Of a stretch of 27,083 nucleotides of DNA, positions 15,082 to 22,078 are shown piece after piece (within the stretch, counting starts at the first letter, position 1; every line of letters starts with the position of its first letter). The notes beneath the pieces were generated by a model, which was not told the DNA's origin, did no database searches, and saw nothing but the letters and a program-made list of their open reading frames with translations. The position numbers were made by a program, and so were the translations under genes. This stretch comes from Paracoccaceae bacterium (lineage in GTDB: Bacteria; Pseudomonadota; Alphaproteobacteria; Rhodobacterales; Rhodobacteraceae), in contig NVXA01000004.1 in the NCBI GenBank assembly GCA_002746395.1, positions 183,644 to 210,726 of the forward strand, given 5' to 3'.

Positions 15082-15386
15082 TTCTTTCCCCCATAATGTT
15101 CATGTAAAGCGCGGGCGCGCATCAAGAGTTCTTGCGAACCACTTCGCCGTTTCTCCCCCTCGACAAATTCATCAAGCGGGATCTCGTTTTTGAAGTACGG
15201 CAACATAGCCGTATGCCAGGCGACAAATTTTTGCTGCTGGAATTCGGCGTTAACGCGCGCTTGCGCACCGGCCATATGGATCAGATATTCGCGCGGCGTA
15301 AGCGACCAGAAGCCAGCTGGTGAAAACCCCGCCGCGCAATAGTTTTCAAGGTATTTTAGGCAGTCGAAGGCTTCTTGCCGCGAGGC
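15078..15386 (-). CDS. T-part of the GT tail assembly chaperone, reached by -1 frameshifting
   Basis: This frame has no credible start of its own. It is open from the slippery site to a TGA overlapping the tape-measure start. Read by a -1 shift after codon 118 of the G gene, it adds 102 residues beginning ASRQEAFDCLKYLENYCAAG and continuing FSPAGFWSLTPREYLIHMAG, the hallmark of phage tail assembly chaperone C-terminal domains. The product would be a 220-residue GT fusion that binds the tape measure. The internal ATG (15273-15275) lies inside the conserved core, so a separate 65-residue protein is unlikely. The next gene is the tape measure, as in lambda. Confidence 0.82.
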   Translation of the reverse strand, partial: ASRQEAFDCLKYLENYCAAGFSPAGFWSLTPREYLIHMAGAQARVNAEFQQQKFVAWHTAMLPYFKNEIPLDEFVEGEKRRSGSQELLMRARALHEHYGGKK

Positions 15387-15739
15387 TTTCCCGACGGTTT
15401 TTCTGGATCCTCGCCAACCTCTCCAAACAATCCGCTATTGGCCATAACCTCGGCGACCACTTCCGACAGTTTTTCCTGACCAAGCTGCTCACCAAGTTCG
15501 CCTGCATCCCGCAAACTGGCGTCAGGAAGGCTCTCCAACATCGATGCCCAAAGGACAGCACGAGAATCCTTCATCGACACCGACTGGGCCGCAAAATCGT
15601 TCAGATACTTGGTAAATATTTGCGTGATATTCTGGCCGTAGTGATCCTCCAACTCGCAAAATGAATTGAAAGTCAGGCATAACTTCAGGTTCTTACCTTT
15701 GAACCGTGCTGTTACCGTAACGCGTTTTTTATTCGACAT
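15356..15739 (-). CDS. Tail assembly chaperone G-like protein (zero-frame product)
   Basis: A 127-residue protein, small and mostly helical. The N-terminal half is beta-like (KRVTVTARFKGKNLKLCLTF), then NSFCELEDHYGQNITQIF, a pattern common in the first product of tail chaperone pairs. The C-terminus is basic and Lys/Pro-rich (EDPEKPSGKPRGKKPSTA). AGAGG lies six bases before the ATG. The gene sits between the tail tube and the tape measure, the normal place, and carries a slippery heptamer near its 3' end. Most ribosomes should make this short form; a minority the GT fusion. Confidence 0.8.
   Translation of the reverse strand: MSNKKRVTVTARFKGKNLKLCLTFNSFCELEDHYGQNITQIFTKYLNDFAAQSVSMKDSRAVLWASMLESLPDASLRDAGELGEQLGQEKLSEVVAEVMANSGLFGEVGEDPEKPSGKPRGKKPSTA
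15386..15392 (-). promoter_or_regulatory. Programmed -1 ribosomal frameshift site, GGGAAAG
   Basis: On the minus strand the zero frame reads TCG GGA AAG, so the heptamer G GGA AAG is exactly in the X XXY YYZ register needed for a -1 slip. It is the heptamer used by lambda for gpG-gpGT. A shift here joins the G frame to the downstream chaperone frame, which is open through to the tape-measure gene. No strong downstream pseudoknot was evident by eye. Confidence 0.85.
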
Positions 15740-15776
15740 TTCAGCCTCTCTGATTACTGAATTTCAGGGAATTGGA

Positions 15777-16199
15777 TTAGGAGATGGCCGTGCTACCAGT
15801 TACGCGAATAGTTGCCTGCGCCTGTTTTTTGTCACCAAGTGGCACTGTAGGTTTATAGCCCTTGATAAATCCCTGAAATGTCCATTTTGCACCACCCGGA
15901 AAGACAATTCGCATCGCGCGTTTTTGTTTGCTGGCCTTAAGCGATGTCAACTCGACATCCGTGGCATTGCCCTGGATCCAGTTAGTATCAACGCTGCATT
16001 CACCGGGATCGGTTAGACCGCCGATAAATTCCTTCATTCCGCCAGGCGACTTCATGTGCGTCACCTCGACTTCGTCGGTTTGCTCGTCTGGCAACTCGAT
16101 ATTTGTAACCTCGATCAGAGGAACAAACACACCCGAACCAACTGCGTCTTCGACTTCAAATCCGATGTCGTAACCAATATCTGCGTCGCTCATTTTCAT
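15777..16199 (-). CDS. Major tail (tube) protein
   Basis: A 140-residue protein rich in beta strands. IGYDIGFEVED, the loop VTNIELPDEQTDEVEVTHMK, SPGGMKEFIGGLTDPGECSV and the C-terminal TFQGFIKGYKPTVPLGDKKQ form the typical pattern of siphophage tail-tube proteins of the lambda gpV type, which stack as hexamer rings. Its position between the tail terminator and the G/GT chaperones fits. Start may be the ATG at 16199 (overlapping the previous stop as ATGA) or at 16193. Confidence 0.78.
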   Translation of the reverse strand: MKMSDADIGYDIGFEVEDAVGSGVFVPLIEVTNIELPDEQTDEVEVTHMKSPGGMKEFIGGLTDPGECSVDTNWIQGNATDVELTSLKASKQKRAMRIVFPGGAKWTFQGFIKGYKPTVPLGDKKQAQATIRVTGSTAIS

Positions 16200-16594
16200 A
16201 CTTCCTTATGATTAATAGTCAGGTCGATTGATGTTCGGAACAACAGCTCCGATTCCGTCTTTCCGGCGTCGACACTTTCGCGCCATCCGTCGATAAATAT
16301 TCCCTTGAAATCCGTCGCGCCGGTGATGCCCCGAAACCCGCTGACGGCTTTTTTGAACGCGATCGCCAGCGCCTCGCCGTCCATGTCGGATTCGGCGTAA
16401 AGATCACACTGCACGCGGCTGAATTTCAGCGCGCTTTCCCCTTGGTAGGTGTAGTTTGGAATGTTGCTGATCAGGTGCAAAACCACGCTCGGAAACGGAT
16501 CATCTTGTGGGCGCACCATCCAGTAGATCCGGTCATCGCATAGCGCGGCCAACCCAATGTCCGACAACATCAACGTCCGTAAGTCAATTTTCAA
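16196..16594 (-). CDS. Tail terminator/completion protein (DUF3168-like)
   Basis: A 132-residue protein resembling the DUF3168 family: early DDRIYWMVRPQDDPFPSVVL, then QCDLYAESDMDGEALAIAFK and a C-terminal strand FRTSIDLTINHKEV. Members cap the tail tube and join it to the head (lambda gpU role). The proposed start is a TTG at 16592-16594 with AAGG nine bases before it; the first ATG is eight codons in (16570) and would remove family-like sequence. ATGA overlap with the tail tube gene. Confidence 0.75.
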   Translation of the reverse strand: MKIDLRTLMLSDIGLAALCDDRIYWMVRPQDDPFPSVVLHLISNIPNYTYQGESALKFSRVQCDLYAESDMDGEALAIAFKKAVSGFRGITGATDFKGIFIDGWRESVDAGKTESELLFRTSIDLTINHKEV

Positions 16595-16600
16595 TTTGTG

Positions 16601-17092
16601 CTACCTTCGCTTGGCGGCGCGCTTCGCAGCCCGTTTCGCGGTTTTCTCAATCTCGTCACCAAGTGAGTTCGATATGTATTTCAAAACGCCCCGCCCTTTT
16701 GCATCCCAAGCCGGGCGCATAAACGGTTGTGGTGCAATACTTCCAACGTTCTTGCCCGTGCTATCGACAACACGTGAAGCCGTTCCAAATTCGATCAAAT
16801 GCGCTTGTGGCGACGCGCCAGCCCCGGCATAAACCTCGACCGTCGATTTGCCGTCTGCAGTCCGTCGCCGGTTCAGCGCCTTTTGTCGTTTACTGAGTTT
16901 GGTGGAGACAGCCAGACTGTCGCGCAGTTCCCCGCTGGCCACGGGAACATTTTCCTTTGCGGCCTCAATTACCGGCTTTAGCGCCTTTTTCCCGACGCGG
17001 CGCAAAACACCTTTGCCAGCCGCTTTCGAAAGATCCTGTAAGGCGCGCTCTAAATCCTTCAGACCATCGACGCTGACCCGCCCAGTGGTCAT
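16601..17092 (-). CDS. HK97-gp10-family tail/neck protein
   Basis: A 163-residue basic protein. The family signature is clear: VPVASGELRDSLAVS in the middle, then AHLIEFGTAS and APQPFMRPAWD. HK97-gp10-type proteins act at the head-tail junction. The C-terminus is a run of basic repeats (KRAAKRAAKRR). ATGA overlap with the head closure gene before it; short gap to the tail terminator after it. Confidence 0.85.
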   Translation of the reverse strand: MTTGRVSVDGLKDLERALQDLSKAAGKGVLRRVGKKALKPVIEAAKENVPVASGELRDSLAVSTKLSKRQKALNRRRTADGKSTVEVYAGAGASPQAHLIEFGTASRVVDSTGKNVGSIAPQPFMRPAWDAKGRGVLKYISNSLGDEIEKTAKRAAKRAAKRR

Positions 17093-17415
17093 TTCGCCAC
17101 CGCAGTTGCACTGATCTCAAGTCGGTGACGGCGTCCGATTTCTTTGATGCCATGAATGTCGTAATACCGCCCGCCATAACTTATCCGGTCTTTCACCGTT
17201 ATTAGCGCGGCCTTGGCATTCCAATTGATCACAAACCGATCGGTAATCGTTGCCGAAGCTGCATCCGCACGAAACCGCTCGCCGTCCGAGACTGGCGTAA
17301 CCGATGCCCAGGCTTTCATATATTCAGGCCACGTTTTTTTCGTCCCACCCAAGGGACTTTTGGTGCCGGTAAAGCGTTCAATCGCGATCATTCTGTCTAG
17401 ACGTGCACCCGCCAT
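17089..17415 (-). CDS. Phage head closure protein (head-tail adaptor)
   Basis: A 108-residue beta-rich protein. The start MAGARLDRMIAIERFTGTKS, the middle WPEYMKAWASVTPVSDGERF and the end ISYGGRYYDIHGIKEIGRRH match the pattern of SPP1 gp16-like head closure proteins, which seal the filled capsid and receive the tail. It directly follows the connector and overlaps the HK97-gp10 gene by four bases. Confidence 0.82.
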   Translation of the reverse strand: MAGARLDRMIAIERFTGTKSPLGGTKKTWPEYMKAWASVTPVSDGERFRADAASATITDRFVINWNAKAALITVKDRISYGGRYYDIHGIKEIGRRHRLEISATAVAK

Positions 17416-17416
17416 A

Positions 17417-17992
17417 TCAAGCCACCTCGCAAGGTCGCGCGTACCGCCGCTGCTTGATCAGTGTGTGAATGCCAAATGACAGCTTTGCAACCACCGCATC
17501 ATCCACCGCGATGCCTGCCTCGAACCATTCTTTGACCAGCAAAATGACGGCCTGCTTCATGGCCAGTGGATAGGTTGCGTCTACATAGCCGACAGTTGCT
17601 TGAATTCTCAACGCCTTGTTACCCACGACACTGGAACGAAAGCCTTCAGGCACAACCAGAATTGGTTCATCAAATTCCGTGATGACCTTGAAATCTGCGG
17701 TCGTTAAATCCGCCCAAGCCCCGGCTGCATCGATGTAGGAAACTTTATCGAGAGCAATGACAGGCGCGACAGGAAACCACCAGTTGGTCCAATACCCTGC
17801 AGGCGCCATGAATTCAACGGGGCGGGACAGCATCAGTCTGCGACACGCGGTTTCAATAACCTCGATCGCAGCGCCAAGATATGCTTTGATCAAAACGTCA
17901 TCGTCCGTTTCCGTGTCGATAATGTGAACGGCGCGCTTAAACTCGGCTTCTGTAACTGCCAAGGTTAGCGGATCTGCACCAATATATTTCAC
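17417..17992 (-). CDS. Head-tail connector protein (HK97 gp6-like)
   Basis: A 191-residue protein. The N-terminus MKYIGADPLTLAVTEAEFKR leads into the helical VLIKAYLGAAIEVIETACRR, the usual feature of gp6-like connectors (phiE125 gp8 family). A beta-rich middle (FPVAPVIALDKVSYIDAAGA) and the helix YPLAMKQAVILLVKEWFE follow. It forms the ring attached below the portal. The start is GTG at 17990-17992. It follows the coiled-coil protein and precedes the closure protein by one base. Confidence 0.8.
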   Translation of the reverse strand: MKYIGADPLTLAVTEAEFKRAVHIIDTETDDDVLIKAYLGAAIEVIETACRRLMLSRPVEFMAPAGYWTNWWFPVAPVIALDKVSYIDAAGAWADLTTADFKVITEFDEPILVVPEGFRSSVVGNKALRIQATVGYVDATYPLAMKQAVILLVKEWFEAGIAVDDAVVAKLSFGIHTLIKQRRYARPCEVA

Positions 17993-18009
17993 GATACTGC
18001 CCCTACCCT

Positions 18010-18441
18010 TTATTTAGAGCCCTGCTTTGGTGGTTTACCACCGGATTTTACGTCTTTGGTTGGCACAGGCTCCGCGTTTTTAACCGCTTTTTCACGCTCA
18101 ACCAGTGCTGTTTCGCGCGCATCAAGATCGCCTTTTTGCACCGATAACCCGGCGTCACGTTTATCGAGCGCTGCGTCGCGCTCATCCAGCGATGCAGCGG
18201 CTTGATCAAGTTCATCGGATTTTGCCTTGATCTGAACCTCGGCGTCCGCGATGAGTTTTTCAGTGGCCGAGGTGTCCAACTTAACCTCGACAGTGGCAAC
18301 TTTAACCTTGCCGCCCTGATACAGTTTCGCGACTTTTTTGACCTCGATCAGATCCTCGGCGACTTTCCGATCGAAACCCGCGATATCTTTGGCATTATAT
18401 TTGCCCCAGCCCTTCGTGAACTTTACGACGATTTTAGACAT
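18010..18441 (-). CDS. Small head-region protein with heptad-repeat tail
   Basis: A 143-residue protein of unknown function. Residues 1-45 (IVVKFTKGWGKYNAKDIAGF) resemble the small N-terminal module seen in short proteins next to phage capsid genes. Residues about 85-125 are five successive heptads of the type DERDAAL-DKRDAGL-SVQKGDL-DARETAL-VEREKAV, a predicted coiled coil. The end is Lys/Gly/Pro-rich. The ATG at 18439-18441 is preferred because AAGGAGG lies seven bases before it; an ATG at 18447 is too close to that site. Lies between capsid and connector. Confidence 0.6.
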   Translation of the reverse strand: MSKIVVKFTKGWGKYNAKDIAGFDRKVAEDLIEVKKVAKLYQGGKVKVATVEVKLDTSATEKLIADAEVQIKAKSDELDQAAASLDERDAALDKRDAGLSVQKGDLDARETALVEREKAVKNAEPVPTKDVKSGGKPPKQGSK

Positions 18442-18469
18442 ACTCATGCCTCCTTAAATGTTTGAAAAC

Positions 18470-18495
18470 TTGCCCCCGCCGAACGACGGGAGCAA
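18470..18495 (-). terminator. Strong hairpin after the major capsid gene
   Basis: On the minus strand a 12-bp stem (two G-T pairs) with a two-base loop is followed by GTTTTC. It lies 15 bases beyond the capsid stop codon. It could be a leaky terminator or an mRNA 3'-end stabiliser that raises capsid output relative to the next gene. Confidence 0.6.
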
Positions 18496-18510
18496 AAAGC
18501 TGTTTTTGGA

Positions 18511-19821
18511 TTAGAGCGTCCAGGCAACGCCGTTCAGACCGGCCAGTGCCGCATCATGACGCGGAGCCAGATCGTGTTCGGAAATTGCGCGCATCAACGT
18601 CAGATCATTCTGGAACGCCGAGACGGTATTTCCACCCACATCGACATAGGCTGCTTCCGACGACGAGCTGACGATGATCTGCATGCTGTCGCCAATCATC
18701 ACCTCGTTAAAGTCGGCGAAATACACTTCGGTTTCGTTCACGCCAACCCCAAGGTTGTTTGGAATTTGCGACGTGGTTTTGATCGGAAATCCAAGCAACG
18801 TGCCGGACTGCGTGATCGATGGGAACACATATGCGCCAGACACCGGATCCTTTAAGCTCGCAAGGAAGTTTTTGGTAGCCGCGCGCATGATCCAACCACA
18901 AGACGTCATACCCACATCAGCATCTTCAACAATCGACACCAACGAGCGCAATGCCGCCTCGACGGCTGCTGAGCCGTTCGCAATAGCCAGCAGCCAGTTT
19001 GCAACCGGCGTCCATGTTTTCAGGCCGGTTGGCGTGTCGCCAGTCCCGTCACCGCGAATAAACGCCAGATCCTCGCGAAGAGCCATCACAGACAGAAGAT
19101 CATCCCGCACCAAACCCGCCATGGCAGCGCTCGAGTGGCGCAGCAGCGAGTTACCGATCGGAACCAAGCTCGTCAGCTTTTTAAACGCCCGGTCGAGCGG
19201 TGCGAATGTTGGTTCGCTTTCCGTGGACTTGGCGTTTTCACCCGTGTAGGTCGCTGTCGCCGCCGTAAGTTGGGCGGCGTGGCGAAGTTCCCCGGCCGGC
19301 ATTGGCACGGTGCGGGCACCGGACGCGCGAACCGCAACCTTTGGACGCAACAATTCAATCAGCTCGGCAGACTGGGCGCGCGGAATGGTAACGCCGCCAG
19401 CCGCATCCGTAGCCCCGGACAGTGCTGCAGAAACCGCCGTGTGGCCGTTCTTTTCCAGCAAAGCTACGGCTTTGTCGCGATCACCCTTAACGCTGGCAAG
19501 AGCCGCCACCATAAAGCCAGCCGCAATGCCTTTGTCCTTTGGATCAAGAGCAACGGCAGGAACGGTAGTTGTGCCGGTAGGTTCATCACCCGAGGACGCA
19601 ACAGAGGCTTGCGCCGCCTCAACAGCCACAGCACGATCGACTTTAACGCTGGCAGCTTTGAAATCACCTTGAGCAGTTTCAAACGCGGTGACTGCCGCCG
19701 TCATCTCATCGGAATCAGCCGCCGTTTCGCCGTCTTCAAGCGCAGTAATGGCCGTGGCACATTCCTGCATCTGGTCTGCTGCAGCTTTGCGCTTGCGGCG
19801 GAGGTCGTCTAAATCAAACAT
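18511..19821 (-). CDS. Major capsid protein, HK97 fold
   Basis: A 436-residue protein. The first ~100 residues (MFDLDDLRRKRKAAADQMQE...) are a helical, acidic delta domain that acts as an internal scaffold and is removed by the protease. The shell domain begins near DAAGGVTIPRAQSAELIELL, and GDGTGDTPTGLKTW in the middle and VEYFADFNEV-like segments (EVYFADFNEVMIGD) near the end are typical of HK97-type shell proteins. The ATG at 19821 is preferred over one at 19851 because AAGGAG lies six bases before it and the protein then starts at the delta helix. The S49 protease gene lies just upstream, and hairpins flank the gene on both sides. Confidence 0.9.
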   Translation of the reverse strand: MFDLDDLRRKRKAAADQMQECATAITALEDGETAADSDEMTAAVTAFETAQGDFKAASVKVDRAVAVEAAQASVASSGDEPTGTTTVPAVALDPKDKGIAAGFMVAALASVKGDRDKAVALLEKNGHTAVSAALSGATDAAGGVTIPRAQSAELIELLRPKVAVRASGARTVPMPAGELRHAAQLTAATATYTGENAKSTESEPTFAPLDRAFKKLTSLVPIGNSLLRHSSAAMAGLVRDDLLSVMALREDLAFIRGDGTGDTPTGLKTWTPVANWLLAIANGSAAVEAALRSLVSIVEDADVGMTSCGWIMRAATKNFLASLKDPVSGAYVFPSITQSGTLLGFPIKTTSQIPNNLGVGVNETEVYFADFNEVMIGDSMQIIVSSSSEAAYVDVGGNTVSAFQNDLTLMRAISEHDLAPRHDAALAGLNGVAWTL

Positions 19822-19841
19822 CTTATTCTCCTTGATAAATT

Positions 19842-19857
19842 GTTGCGTCAACGCAAC
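19842..19857 (-). other. Perfect short hairpin before the capsid gene
   Basis: GTTGCG-TTGA-CGCAAC forms a 6-bp stem with a four-base loop in the capsid 5' region, 20 bases before the start codon and just before the ribosome site. No T-run follows, so it is not a terminator. A role in mRNA processing or stability is possible but unproven. Confidence 0.4.
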
Positions 19858-19864
19858 CGAAAGA

Positions 19865-19883
19865 CCCCACCGCCAAGGTAGGG
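19865..19883 (-). other. Second hairpin between protease and capsid genes
   Basis: On the minus strand CCCTACC-TTGGC-GGTGGGG pairs over seven bases (one G-T pair) and is followed by TCTTTC. It could pause or partly end transcripts coming from the protease gene, or protect the capsid mRNA 5' end. Confidence 0.35.
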
Positions 19884-19910
19884 CAAATGAACACGACTGG
19901 ATTTGCGTGA

Positions 19911-20816
19911 TTAGGTGTGTGCGAGCGCCTGTGCGGCAGATGCGCGGGCGCTAAAAGCACGTGTGCCTTTGCGCGGTTTCATCGCGTATTGTGAAAAAAC
20001 CCGTTGATAAAAGTCGGCGCGAACCTCATTGCTATCCGCCAAACCCCGCTCGATCGCCGAGAGGGATTGAAATGTTGAGCCGCCGTCTGCAACATCTTCT
20101 GAAACACTCAAGCGCGATGGCAAATCTGCAAGAGCGATGCCCCGCCCCTTTGAAACTGCTTCGTGAAACCGCGCCTCGCCTTCATCCAACCGGCGCTGGA
20201 TTTCGGCCTTGCCCTCATCCGTTGCCGGATCCGGATTTTTAGCACGCGCGTGTGACGAGGCCATCTGGAACCACTGGTCACCACTCATATCGGTTGTGAC
20301 ATGACTGTTGCTGTCCACCATCGTTCCGATTGATCCAACCAGAGAGCCAGGCGTCATTGCAATTTCGGTTGCCTGACTGGCCAACCAATATGCTGCCGAT
20401 GCCGCCAGAGGATTTACCAGCACATGAACAGGCTTGATGGCAGCTGCCTTGGCGATCGCCTCGGATGCAGACTCCAACCCGATCACCAAACCACCGGGGC
20501 TATCAACTTCAAGAATAATGGCTCCTACTTCTTCATTGGCGGACAGCTCGCCCAAGGTTTCTTCAATACCGTGATACGTCGACCAGCCAAGGTATTTTTC
20601 AAGCGCGAAGAAATTCGGTGTGAGCAGACCCTTGATCGGGACTACTGCGACACCGCGCGAAATGGCAAAGCGTTCGCCTCGCCCGACCATGGCCGCGTCC
20701 AGAGGAGCCGATGCAACCTCCTCTGGCAATTCTGTGGAGAGATATTGCGACGCATGAAGCGCTGACAATGCCAATGGCGATGCGCCCAACAACGCGGCAA
20801 TCGTTCGTTTGTTCAT
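19911..20816 (-). CDS. Phage prohead protease, S49 (SppA-like) family
   Basis: A 301-residue serine protease. GVAVVPIKGLL (about 55-65), AIILEVDSPGGLVIG (99-113) and the catalytic Ser140 in NPLAASAAYWLASQA are clear S49 signatures. Lys193 (HARAKNPDP) lies 53 residues later, the spacing of the Ser-Lys dyad in Bacillus SppA, though I cannot confirm it as catalytic. Such phage enzymes cleave the capsid delta domain during prohead maturation. The gene overlaps the portal by four bases (ATGA) and precedes the capsid gene. An Ala-rich C-terminal tail may be a scaffolding or self-cleaved part. Confidence 0.87.
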   Translation of the reverse strand: MNKRTIAALLGASPLALSALHASQYLSTELPEEVASAPLDAAMVGRGERFAISRGVAVVPIKGLLTPNFFALEKYLGWSTYHGIEETLGELSANEEVGAIILEVDSPGGLVIGLESASEAIAKAAAIKPVHVLVNPLAASAAYWLASQATEIAMTPGSLVGSIGTMVDSNSHVTTDMSGDQWFQMASSHARAKNPDPATDEGKAEIQRRLDEGEARFHEAVSKGRGIALADLPSRLSVSEDVADGGSTFQSLSAIERGLADSNEVRADFYQRVFSQYAMKPRKGTRAFSARASAAQALAHT

Positions 20817-22078
20817 TCCTTTTTTCCCTCTGGTTTTTCATCGTCCCGCGTCATATTTGGCGCTGGATTTAGTATGTCTCCGCCCTCAACCGGCTCAAGG
20901 CCTTCGATTTTTCGACCTTCATTGGGTGCCATAAACGGCCCGCCGATTGCCTTGTTCAGAGCCTCGTAACGCTCTTTTGTTGTGGATTGTAAAAGTGCAT
21001 TAAAATCGTGTTTGAAGAACAAGCCATTGCGCCGCTCTTCCTCGGTTAAAATTCCGAGCATAAGTTGCGCCTCTACAAACCCGCCCCAATGCAACAGGCA
21101 GTCGGCTTTATAATCGATCGACTGCTGCTCACCATTCGCCTTCACACCGTATTCCAGCATTTGCAATTTTGAAGGCGGGACGCGGTATATTCCCGCAATC
21201 ATTTCCCGATCGAATTTCCGGCTTTGCAATAACTGCTGATCGGCCGCTGAAATATCCAGGCTCTTGATATCGTCGTCTGATCCAATGATTGGAATCCCAT
21301 TTGCATCCGGATCGCTTAACGCATTTCGAATTCGCTTTGCGTTTCGGGTGTAATCCTCGTCGGAATCAAATGTGTCTTCCATTTTCAAAAACGCGCGGGT
21401 GGTAATACCAGATGCGGTTCGCGCCGCAGCCTCTTGTCCAGCCAGCGCAAGTCCGACGCTTTCGCCCGCTATTTCCAAAGGCGAGCGCCCCGTCCAGCCA
21501 TCCTCGGCCATGTAGCGCAAATGGACCATTACACGTGATGGAACACGACGATAAACGCCAGCACCATCCTCAAATTCGTAAAAGCGTGAACGCCCGGCAC
21601 GTAATTCCGTGCATCCATCTTGCCGGACTACATCAATCAAGGTGAGTTCACCTGCCCCGTCGCGCGGACCGTATGCATAAGCGCGACCACGTAAACAAAA
21701 GGCGTAAGCCAGAGCGTAGCGAGATACGATCGCAGGTACACCTGGCGAGCTTTCAACGTTTAACAAATACGATGCTGGATGATCACGCACGCGCTCCTCG
21801 TGGCCCTTGCTATCGCGTTGGTAAAGCTTAAGCGGAACCTTTGAAAGGTCACCGGCAATGACGTTACAACACGAAAACACGGTCGCATGTTTTTGCGCAA
21901 TCACGCCGGTAACGCGTGGCAACGTTTTTACATTACTCTGCGATCCAAACCCAATATTGTTCAACCAAGATTGCGGCGATGTGACACCGGAAACGGGAGT
22001 GGAGGCCGATATTTGTGGCTCCAACTTTTGCGCCAATTCGCTTTGCCGGCGACCCAACACACGATCTAGAAAGCTCAT
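20813..22078 (-). CDS. Phage portal protein, HK97 family
   Basis: A 421-residue portal protein. VFSCCNVIAGDLSKVPLKLY (about 70-90) and DHPASYLLNVESSPGV are the usual N-terminal signatures, and RKFDREMIAGIYRVPPSKLQ is the C-terminal stem signature. A dodecameric ring of portals forms the DNA channel of the capsid. ATGA overlaps with the large terminase before it and the protease after it indicate tight coupling. Length and order match HK97-type modules. Confidence 0.92.
   Translation of the reverse strand: MSFLDRVLGRRQSELAQKLEPQISASTPVSGVTSPQSWLNNIGFGSQSNVKTLPRVTGVIAQKHATVFSCCNVIAGDLSKVPLKLYQRDSKGHEERVRDHPASYLLNVESSPGVPAIVSRYALAYAFCLRGRAYAYGPRDGAGELTLIDVVRQDGCTELRAGRSRFYEFEDGAGVYRRVPSRVMVHLRYMAEDGWTGRSPLEIAGESVGLALAGQEAAARTASGITTRAFLKMEDTFDSDEDYTRNAKRIRNALSDPDANGIPIIGSDDDIKSLDISAADQQLLQSRKFDREMIAGIYRVPPSKLQMLEYGVKANGEQQSIDYKADCLLHWGGFVEAQLMLGILTEEERRNGLFFKHDFNALLQSTTKERYEALNKAIGGPFMAPNEGRKIEGLEPVEGGDILNPAPNMTRDDEKPEGKKE

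Noticed and set aside
15078..15275. A separate 65-residue gene starting at the ATG at 15273-15275
   Set aside because: The ATG lies within the conserved chaperone core (after FWSLTPREYLIH); the same frame is open back to the GGGAAAG slippery site, so it is the T part of a frameshift product.
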